Source: an uncultured Sutterella sp.
GTDB lineage: Bacteria > Pseudomonadota > Gammaproteobacteria > Burkholderiales > Burkholderiaceae_F
DNA length: 11,391 nucleotides
NCBI GenBank assembly: GCA_900538905.1
Contig: UPZS01000052.1
Span: forward strand, 1 to 11,391
Direction: 5' to 3'
How positions within the stretch are numbered: the first letter of the stretch is position 1; every line of letters starts with the position of its first letter. The translations under genes were made by a program, and so were the position numbers. This document shows positions 5,985 to 11,391 of this stretch, in pieces. The notes below the pieces were generated by a model. That model was not told the origin of the DNA. It worked only from the letters and a program-made list of their open reading frames with translations, and did not search any database.

Positions 5985-7376
5985 ATGATCGGCGTCTTAA
6001 TTTCACTTGCAGTCACCGTCCTGGTGGTCTGGATTCTGCTCAAGAAGATGAAAGCCCAGTTCGTGCTCTTCTTCGGCGGCTTGGTTTTGTTGGTCAGTGC
6101 CCTGGCCATGGATGCGCTTGGGCTTCTCCCCAACGGTGCTCAGATTCTTCCCAAGGGTGTTTCGAGCACGGGTTTCGTGGGTTTTGACCTCTTTAAATGC
6201 ATCTCCTCCCTGATGAGCTCCCGTGTGGCCGGCATCGGTCTGCTGATCATGGCCGCCTCGGGCTATTCCACCTACATGGCCAAGATCGGCGCAAGCGCTC
6301 TGATGGCCGATTACATCTCCCGTCCGCTGCGCGTTTTCAAGTCCCCCTATCTCGTGCTCGCTCTGAGTTACGTCGTAGGTGCCGTGGCTGACTTGTTCAT
6401 TCCGAGCGCTTCGGGTCTGTCCATGCTCTTGATGGTGACGATGTACCCGGTGCTCGTGCGCCTCGGTGTCTCCCGACTTTCCGCCGCCGCCCTGATCATC
6501 ACGGTGTCCTGCCTTGACATGGGGCCGACATCGGGCGCAGCTAACTACGCCGCTCAGGTGGCCGGCATGGATACGATGACCTACTTCATCGAATACCAGT
6601 TGCCCGTCGGTATCGTAACCACGATTGCCGTGGCCGTGTTGCACTACTTCTCCCAGAAGTACTTTGATGCTAGGGACGGTGAAAAGGCCAACGAAATCGA
6701 CGAAACCGTTGCCAAGCAGAATGACCTCGACAGCAAGGGCGCTCCGGCTTGGTACGGCTTCCTGCCGATGCTGCCGCTCATCATGCTCTTCGTGTTCAAC
6801 CGCTTCGTGATTTCGAGCATCAAGCTTGACGTGCCGACAGCCATGTTCATTTCCTTCACGGTGGCTCTTGTTTGCGAATTGATCCGCAAGCCCGCCAAGG
6901 AAGTGCTCACGACCGCCATGGACTTCTTCAACACGATGGGCCGTCAGTTCGCGACCGTGATCACCCTGATCGTCGCGGGCGAACTCTTTGCCAAGGGCCT
7001 GATCGCCACGGGTACCATCGATTATCTGATTGACGTCACCAAGAGCATGGGCCTGCCCGCCTATGCCATCATGATCGTCGTCGTGACCTTCATTTCGATC
7101 GCCTCCGTTGTGATGGGTTCCGGCAACGCTCCGTTCTATGCTTTCTCGCCGCTCATGCCTGACTTCGCTCAGCAGTTCGGTGTCTCGACCATCCTGCTCC
7201 TGATGCCGATGCAGCTTTCGACCGGCATGGCTCGCAACATGTCTCCGATTACCGCCGTGGTGGTGGCTGTGGCAGGTTGCTCGGGCATCAGTCCGTTCGC
7301 GCTCATTCGCCGTACGGCAATTCCGATGATCGGCGGCTTGATCGTGATGGTGGTGACCACGATCCTGCTCAATTAA
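5985..7376 (+). CDS. DcuC-family C4-dicarboxylate/carboxylate transporter
   Basis: A 463-residue polytopic inner-membrane carrier, full length beside E. coli DcuC (about 461). Motifs shared with DcuC from memory: FFGGLVLLVSA near the N-terminus, SPYLVLALSYVVG (120-132), APTSG-like GPTSGAANYAAQ (180-191), GSGNAPFYAF (378-387), and SPITAVVVAVAG with ISPFALIRRTAIP toward the C-terminus (420-447). A charged cytoplasmic loop lies near 225-255. DcuC proteins exchange or export succinate, fumarate and related acids in anaerobes; homologues in amino-acid-fermenting bacteria may carry other anions, so the substrate is open. The start is ATG 5985, with AAAGGAA (5968-5974) before it; an upstream TTG at 5787 only adds a non-conserved extension through the promoter. 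It is monocistronic by its terminator and shares an upstream box with the peptidase gene at 10135. Confidence 0.9.
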   Translation: MIGVLISLAVTVLVVWILLKKMKAQFVLFFGGLVLLVSALAMDALGLLPNGAQILPKGVSSTGFVGFDLFKCISSLMSSRVAGIGLLIMAASGYSTYMAKIGASALMADYISRPLRVFKSPYLVLALSYVVGAVADLFIPSASGLSMLLMVTMYPVLVRLGVSRLSAAALIITVSCLDMGPTSGAANYAAQVAGMDTMTYFIEYQLPVGIVTTIAVAVLHYFSQKYFDARDGEKANEIDETVAKQNDLDSKGAPAWYGFLPMLPLIMLFVFNRFVISSIKLDVPTAMFISFTVALVCELIRKPAKEVLTTAMDFFNTMGRQFATVITLIVAGELFAKGLIATGTIDYLIDVTKSMGLPAYAIMIVVVTFISIASVVMGSGNAPFYAFSPLMPDFAQQFGVSTILLLMPMQLSTGMARNMSPITAVVVAVAGCSGISPFALIRRTAIPMIGGLIVMVVTTILLN

Positions 7377-7400
7377 TTTCCAATCATTGTCCTCCTGTTG

Positions 7401-7444
7401 GGCAGGCTGAGCGTTCCTTCTTCGGGCGCACAGCCTGTCTTTTT
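7401..7444 (+). terminator. Rho-independent terminator of the transporter gene
   Basis: GGCAGGCTG (7401-7409) pairs with CAGCCTGTC (7431-7439; one G-U), extended inward by GCG/CGC beyond an A-A mismatch, then TTTTT (7440-7444). It separates the transporter from the sensor kinase gene. Confidence 0.85.
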
Positions 7445-7452
7445 CGTATTGG

Positions 7453-7458
7453 TACAAT
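7453..7458 (+). promoter_or_regulatory. Candidate -10 of the sensor kinase operon
   Basis: TACAAT matches TATAAT at 5 of 6 and lies 33 bp before the ATG at 7492, just past the transporter terminator. No acceptable -35 is visible; that position falls in the terminator stem. It is embedded in ATTG-GTA-CAAT (7448-7458), which shares GGTACAA with the 18-bp boxes. Confidence 0.35.
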
Positions 7459-7491
7459 CAAAATTTGTCGATCTCTCGGAAAAAGGTACCG

Positions 7492-9402
7492 ATGGCCCGT
7501 ACTCAACACAGCTTGCTTCTGAGCAACTGCTTGCGCAAGGTTTTGCCAAGGGCCTCGGCCTTGGTCTGCGCCCTTATCATGGGCTTCGTTTCTCCGTCGT
7601 TTGCTCAAACCGCAGAAGACGTGGAGGATGCCGCCGACTATCTGCAAGCCTCGTCCGAGGCGCACAATCCTGCCCGGCAGCCTGCAATGCTTCGTGTAGG
7701 CGTGTACTACTCGCCGCTGTTTACTTTCCGCACCGACTTGATGGAAGTCACGATCGAGCGACTCAAAAACGCGATGCCCGAGTACGCGTTTCAAGTCGTT
7801 CCTCTGACCGAATTCGATCTGACGGTGGCTGCCGTCAAGCACGAGGTTGACCTCTTTGTGGTCACAAGCGGCTTATACACCTACCTTGAAACCTCCGGCG
7901 CTACGGCTTTGGCCGTGCGCAAGTCTCCTCAGTCGCAAGATCCGGGCAAGGCCATGGGCGCGGTATTCATTGCGCGTGCCGACGACGCGAGAATCACGAG
8001 TACGTCTGACCTGCGCTCCAAACGTGTTGCTGCCTTAAGTCCCCAGTCCTTTGCGGGCTGGATCGTTGCTCTGGGGGAAATCTCCAATATCACGCAGTAT
8101 CCGAAAAACTACTTCGGCAAGGCCTACTTCAAGGACAAGTCCGGCATGCCCATCGTCGAGGCCGTACTCAATAAGGAAGTTGACTTCGGTATTCTGCGCA
8201 CCTGCGAATTCGAAAGCCTGGTGGCCCGAGGGCTGGTGGCGCCCAATACGATCAAGGTGGTGGGCAAGAAACCCGAAGACACCTTTGCCTGTCTGCGTTC
8301 GACCGATCTATATCCCGATCTCATCTTTGCGGCTCAGGCCTCCTTGTCACCCGACATCAAGCGCAGACTTTCCGCGACGCTCCTTTCCATGCCGATGAGC
8401 GAGTCGGGATACGGGTGGACCGTCGGTGCGAATTTGAGTGAAACTCGCCATCTCGTCGAGCGCTTGGGGTACAGTCCGACCGTGCGCACGACGGGCTCGA
8501 GCGTGATGATTGATCGATATAAGTACGCGCTTCTAATTGGCGTGTTGCTGCTGTTGGCCGCCGTTTTTTATAGCTTTGCCGTAAGCCGAACCGTGGCGCG
8601 CCGTACCAAAAAGCTCGTAGAGGTGATCGACGAAAAGTCGGAGCTTGAAAAGACTGCCCGCATTGACCGAGAGCGCCTCTCGCAACTTGAACGCGCTGGC
8701 TTTGTCTCAGAAATCTCCAGCATGATCGCACACGAACTTCGGCAACCGGTGGCAAGCCTCATCAACTATGCCGACGGCTTGTCGCTATACCTAGGCGGCC
8801 GAGGCAAGGACCCGGTGATTGACGAGGCTACCCGCGAAATTACCAAGCAGGCCGAGCGCGTGGCAAGCATCGTCGATCGCGTGCGGGCCTATGCGAAGAA
8901 CCGAGAGAAGGCACATCAATCGGTGGATCTGTGCGACATCGTCAAGCATGCCTTCGGTTCCTTCCGATCAGGGAGCGACCTCACCGGTGTTCGCATCCTC
9001 TCTTCGCTTCCGCCCGAAGCGTTTGTTTCGGGCGACGCCTTGGAGCTTGAGCTCCTTGTGGTCAATTGTCTCAAAAACGCCCTTTCGGCGATTCGGAAGA
9101 ACCCCGATGGCAAGGGAGAGATTCATATTTCGCTGACCTCCGAATCGAGCACAACGACAGCTTTCTGGAGACTCAAGGTCCAAGACAACGGTCCGGCCGT
9201 TTCCGACGAGCAGTTCCGTACGCTTGCGCGTCCCGTGGCGAGTGAAAAAATCGAAGGGCTCGGCCTGGGCCTGTCGATCAGCCGTACCATTGCCGAGCGT
9301 CACGCGGCCCGACTGGAATTCACCCGCAATCAGCCGGGTGGCTTGGCCGTCTCGCTTTGCATTCCGGCCGTCGATCAACCTCATGAGGAGCAAACCGCAT
9401 GA
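7492..9402 (+). CDS. TtrS-like sensor histidine kinase with PhnD-type periplasmic domain
   Basis: 636 residues. An N-terminal signal sequence or anchor (about 18-38, ending SPSFA) is followed by a periplasmic PhnD/TtrS-type solute-binding domain (about 65-335; LRVGVYYSPLF, VDLFVVTSGLYTYLE, GAVFIARADD, DLRSKRVAALSPQSFAGW). One clear transmembrane helix (345-364), a short coiled linker, and a kinase core complete it. Kinase motifs: H-box MIAHELRQPVASLINYA with phospho-accepting H414, N-box LVVNCLKNALSAI (N525, N529), DNG (565-567), and GLGLGLSISRT (589-599). All look intact. It should autophosphorylate in response to a periplasmic ligand and pass phosphate to the regulator at 9399. The family includes the tetrathionate sensor TtrS, but no tetrathionate reductase genes are here, so the ligand is unknown. 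ATG 7492 has AAGG 5 nt upstream; the TTG at 7465 lacks such support. Confidence 0.92.
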   Translation: MARTQHSLLLSNCLRKVLPRASALVCALIMGFVSPSFAQTAEDVEDAADYLQASSEAHNPARQPAMLRVGVYYSPLFTFRTDLMEVTIERLKNAMPEYAFQVVPLTEFDLTVAAVKHEVDLFVVTSGLYTYLETSGATALAVRKSPQSQDPGKAMGAVFIARADDARITSTSDLRSKRVAALSPQSFAGWIVALGEISNITQYPKNYFGKAYFKDKSGMPIVEAVLNKEVDFGILRTCEFESLVARGLVAPNTIKVVGKKPEDTFACLRSTDLYPDLIFAAQASLSPDIKRRLSATLLSMPMSESGYGWTVGANLSETRHLVERLGYSPTVRTTGSSVMIDRYKYALLIGVLLLLAAVFYSFAVSRTVARRTKKLVEVIDEKSELEKTARIDRERLSQLERAGFVSEISSMIAHELRQPVASLINYADGLSLYLGGRGKDPVIDEATREITKQAERVASIVDRVRAYAKNREKAHQSVDLCDIVKHAFGSFRSGSDLTGVRILSSLPPEAFVSGDALELELLVVNCLKNALSAIRKNPDGKGEIHISLTSESSTTTAFWRLKVQDNGPAVSDEQFRTLARPVASEKIEGLGLGLSISRTIAERHAARLEFTRNQPGGLAVSLCIPAVDQPHEEQTA

Positions 9403-10040
9403 CCGAAGAACTGAGCAGCCGAGCTCTGCGGCCTCTGGCTCGCGTCATCGACGACGAAGAAACGGTGCGTAATTCCACCGTCTTTACGCTTCGCGTGGCA
9501 GGTATCGAAGCCGTGGCTTACGAGAGCGCCGCTGCTTTTTTGGAAAATGACGATATTCGTACCCCCGGCTGCGTGATTCTCGACGTGCGCATGCCCGATA
9601 TGAACGGACTGGAACTACAGGACGAAATGTTGCGCCGCGGCATTGATTTGCCGATCGTGTTTCTCACCGGCCACGGCGATATCTCCATGGCGGTGATGGC
9701 ACTGCAAAAGGGTGCGGGCGACTTCTGCGAGAAACCCGTCGAACCCGAGCGTTTGCGTCAGACCGTGCGTCGGTTGTCGGATCAAAACATAGAAGCGAGA
9801 AAAGAAAAATTCCGTATCGACATGATGCGCGGCGCCTTTGAGACGCTCACGCAGCGTGAAAAGGAAATTATCCGTTTGGTTGCCGACGACAAACTCAATA
9901 AGGTGATCGCGATCGACTTGGGCATTCAGGAGCACACGGTGAAGATTCATCGAGCCAACGCCTGCAAGAAGCTTGGCGTGCGCTCGGCCCTGGAAGCGCA
10001 TAAATATTTGGCTGCCATCGGAGAAATCGCATCGTCTTGA
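9399..10040 (+). CDS. LuxR-type (TtrR/FixJ-like) response regulator
   Basis: 213 residues. The receiver domain (about 10-128) has the acidic pair DD (18-19) in VIDDEE, phosphorylation site D62 in VILDVRMPDMNG, T90 in FLTGHGD and K112 in EKP. The LuxR/FixJ helix-turn-helix (about 149-206) runs LTQREKEIIRLV, then LNKVIAIDLGIQEHTVKIHRA, then KKLGVRSALEA. All key residues are present, so it should be a normal phosphorylation-activated transcription factor. Its ATG overlaps the kinase stop (ATGA) with GAGGAG 8 nt upstream, showing translational coupling and a cognate pair. Likely targets are the two identical 18-bp boxes that flank the kinase-regulator pair and its neighbours; the second copy starts in this gene's last two codons. 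Target assignment is inference. Confidence 0.95.
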   Translation: MTEELSSRALRPLARVIDDEETVRNSTVFTLRVAGIEAVAYESAAAFLENDDIRTPGCVILDVRMPDMNGLELQDEMLRRGIDLPIVFLTGHGDISMAVMALQKGAGDFCEKPVEPERLRQTVRRLSDQNIEARKEKFRIDMMRGAFETLTQREKEIIRLVADDKLNKVIAIDLGIQEHTVKIHRANACKKLGVRSALEAHKYLAAIGEIASS

Positions 10041-10080
10041 ACCAAGGTACAAGGCGAGTTCGAGCTCAATCCTGAAGAAT
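10037..10080 (+). promoter_or_regulatory. Shared 18-bp box and promoter-like region of the peptidase gene (copy 2)
   Basis: TTGAACCAAGGTACAAGG (10037-10054) overlaps the regulator stop codon (TGA 10038-10040) and equals the copy at 5787. AAGAAT (10075-10080) follows at the same spacing as CAGAAT in copy 1, and AGAATT is identical in both. A start near 10087 would put the box centre at about -41.5 and leave a leader of about 48 nt. Confidence 0.55.
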
Positions 10081-10121
10081 TGTCCCTATCCGATACACCT
10101 CCCGGGAAAGGGACATTTTTT
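10081..10121 (+). terminator. Terminator of the sensor-regulator operon, overlapping the peptidase promoter
   Basis: TGTCCCT (10081-10087) pairs perfectly with AGGGACA (10109-10115), followed by TTTTTT (10116-10121). The 21-nt loop contains palindrome TCCCGGGA (10100-10107). The U-run abuts the peptidase Shine-Dalgarno AAGGA (10122-10126). Confidence 0.65.
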
Positions 10122-10134
10122 AAGGACAAACCAA

Positions 10135-11247
10135 ATGCTCGAGACCTACCTCCAAGACCTCGCCGAAGTTGTCAATCTCGACTGCGGCAGCGCCAACTGC
10201 GAAGGCGTCACCAAGGTGGCCAACATCATGAAGCGCCACTTCGACTCCATCGGTTTTGCGACGGAACTTGTGGACCTCGGCCCGAAGGCCGGCAAGGGTC
10301 TGTTTGCGACGAACAAGCCCGGTGCCGAAAAGTTCGACATCATGTTCAATGCTCACCTCGACACCGTGTTTCCCGACGGTACCGCCGCCGCACGCCCCTT
10401 CAAGGTTGAAGACGGCAAGGTGACGGGGCCGGGTTGCGCCGACTGCAAGGCCGGTGTCATCGCGATCTTCCACGCTCTCAAGAACGCCCGCAAGGAAGAC
10501 CTTGATCGTCTGGCCATCGCTGTGTGCTACAACCCCGACGAAGAAATCAGTTCGCTTTCCTCCCGCGAATGGCTCCAGCAGATGGCTTCCAAGTGCAAGC
10601 GCGCCATCGTCTGCGAACCGGGCCGCGCCACGGGTGCCTTCGTTCGTTCCCGCAAGGGTCGCTCCGTTTGGAACGTGGTCGTGCACGGTGTGGCCGCCCA
10701 CGCCGGCAACAATCCGCAGGACGGCCGCTCGGCAGTGCTCGCAGCCGCTCACCTCACCATCGCCATCACGAACCTTCAGGATCTCGAAGGCAAGGGTACG
10801 AGCGTGACGGTCGGCGTTATCGAAGGCGGTACCGTCTGCAACACGGTTCCCGAAAAGTGCATCCTTAAGATCGATACCCGTTGCTGGAACGACGAAGACG
10901 GCCGCGAAATTGACGAGGGCATTGAAGTGCTGGCTAAGCAGAACTGGGGCGACGGCATCACGGTTGAAGCCACGCGTGTTTCCAAGTCCCCGGCTATGCC
11001 CTGCACGGACGCCACGAAGGAATTGGTTGAAATTGTTAACCGTGCGGCCAAGGAAGAAGGCTATGAAGCCACTTGGGTTGATGCCGGCGGCGGTTCCGAT
11101 GCCAATCGAATCGCTCAGGTTGGCGTACCCGTGATCGACGGCGTAGCTCCTGCCGGTGCCGGTTTCCATTCCGAACGCGAATATCTGCGCGTGGATACGA
11201 TCGAAAACCGTGTCCGTACGCTCACCCGTGTTCTGCAATATCTCTGA
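10135..11247 (+). CDS. M20-family metallopeptidase, carboxypeptidase G2-like
   Basis: 370 residues, normal length for the M20A carboxypeptidase G2/ArgE/DapE group. Two-zinc site: H74 and catalytic-loop D76 in AHLDTVFPDGTAA, bridging D103 in GPGCADCKAG, catalytic E136 and ligand E137 in NPDEEISS, E161 in CEPG, and H345 in AGFHSEREY. The lid/dimer domain (about 175-285) has VVVHGVAAHAGNNPQDGRSA. HxDTVFPxGTA and the DEEISS context resemble carboxypeptidase G2, which removes C-terminal glutamate, but N-acyl-amino-acid or dipeptide substrates are equally possible. No signal peptide is seen, so it is cytoplasmic. Eleven cysteines, several beside metal ligands (C101, C104, C131, C160), suit an anaerobic cytosol. 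The start is ATG 10135 with AAGGA 8 nt upstream; a longer frame from 9973 overlaps the regulator gene and the terminator. A shared upstream box suggests co-regulation with the transporter. Confidence 0.9.
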   Translation: MLETYLQDLAEVVNLDCGSANCEGVTKVANIMKRHFDSIGFATELVDLGPKAGKGLFATNKPGAEKFDIMFNAHLDTVFPDGTAAARPFKVEDGKVTGPGCADCKAGVIAIFHALKNARKEDLDRLAIAVCYNPDEEISSLSSREWLQQMASKCKRAIVCEPGRATGAFVRSRKGRSVWNVVVHGVAAHAGNNPQDGRSAVLAAAHLTIAITNLQDLEGKGTSVTVGVIEGGTVCNTVPEKCILKIDTRCWNDEDGREIDEGIEVLAKQNWGDGITVEATRVSKSPAMPCTDATKELVEIVNRAAKEEGYEATWVDAGGGSDANRIAQVGVPVIDGVAPAGAGFHSEREYLRVDTIENRVRTLTRVLQYL

Positions 11248-11254
11248 TGAGACA

Positions 11255-11268
11255 ATCAGACGTCTGAT
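11255..11268. repeat. 14-bp perfect palindrome after the peptidase gene
   Basis: ATCAGACGTCTGAT is a perfect palindrome 7 bp after the stop codon. Flanking CTGAT (11244-11248) offers a competing 5-bp stem with ATCAG. There is no U-run on the plus strand, so it is not the terminator itself; it may stabilise the 3' end or bind a protein. Confidence 0.4.
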
Positions 11269-11295
11269 CTGACGAAAAAAGATCTCCTTCAGTTT

Positions 11296-11339
11296 GGACG
11301 GCGTTCTGAGGACAAAAACCGAAGACGCCGTCCTTTTTT
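11296..11339 (+). terminator. Rho-independent terminator of the peptidase gene
   Basis: GGACGGCGT (11296-11304) pairs perfectly with ACGCCGTCC (11325-11333) around a 20-nt loop, followed by TTTTTT (11334-11339). Nothing supportable is seen in the remaining 52 bases to the window edge. Confidence 0.92.
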
Positions 11340-11391
11340 GCGGACGGATTAAACGTGACTATTGATCGGGCACATACTTTGTCCCGCCTTG

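Noticed and set aside
6003..7457. 484-codon minus-strand frame opposite the transporter
   Set aside because: Extremely His/Asp/Glu/Arg-rich, as expected from the reverse strand of a hydrophobic membrane protein gene.
7492..10040. Naming the two-component pair ttrS/ttrR
   Set aside because: The architecture matches, but there is no tetrathionate reductase locus, and the family has many paralogues with other ligands.
9973..10134. 54-codon N-terminal extension of the peptidase
   Set aside because: Overlaps the regulator gene in another frame and crosses a terminator; ATG 10135 has a good Shine-Dalgarno and fits the family start.
10120..11238. 372-codon minus-strand frame opposite the peptidase
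   Set aside because: Shadow of the M20 gene; no family features and no start signal.
11359..11391. Possible 3' end of a minus-strand gene entering from the right (reading QGGTKYVPDQ then stop)
   Set aside because: Only ten codons, no terminator for that strand, and no recognisable protein; cannot be supported.

Overview
The window reads like a chromosomal segment of an anaerobic or microaerophilic betaproteobacterium, most likely Burkholderiales/Sutterellaceae (Sutterella or Parasutterella type). This is inferred from the Burkholderia-type general porin, moderately high GC, and a TtrS/TtrR-like two-component system beside a DcuC-family carboxylate carrier and an M20 peptidase. No rRNA, tRNA, CRISPR array, insertion sequence or phage gene was recognised.

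Left half (1-5648, all minus strand). Read in the direction of transcription: a PanE-NfsA fusion (5648-3996), a UPF0251/DUF134-NifX fusion with a Cys/His-rich tail (3914-2973, with its own promoter-operator and terminator), a general porin (2681-1518, own promoter and terminator), a bifunctional IspDF isoprenoid enzyme (1398-217), and the first 53 codons of an unrecognised protein that runs off the left edge (161-1). Three of these genes are in-frame fusions of proteins that are separate in E. coli. Two of them keep a good Shine-Dalgarno and an ATG exactly at the junction, so the second domain could also be made alone.

Right half (5649-11391, all plus strand). A divergent intergenic region (5649-5984) leads into a DcuC-family transporter (5985-7376) that ends in a strong terminator. 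A PhnD/TtrS-like sensor kinase (7492-9402) and a LuxR-type response regulator (9399-10040) follow with an ATGA overlap. Next is a carboxypeptidase G2-like M20 metallopeptidase (10135-11247) with its own terminator.

The most interesting signal is an identical 18-bp sequence, TTGAACCAAGGTACAAGG. It occurs once upstream of the transporter (5787-5804) and once between the regulator and the peptidase (10037-10054). Each copy contains two CAAGG units 7 bp apart, and each is followed at the same distance by a -10-like AGAAT. This suggests that the two-component system encoded between the copies activates both the transporter and the peptidase. They would form one sensor-controlled module for uptake and cleavage of an acidic amino acid, dipeptide or dicarboxylate-type nutrient. 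Family assignments rest on recognised motifs; the regulatory model and substrate are inference.
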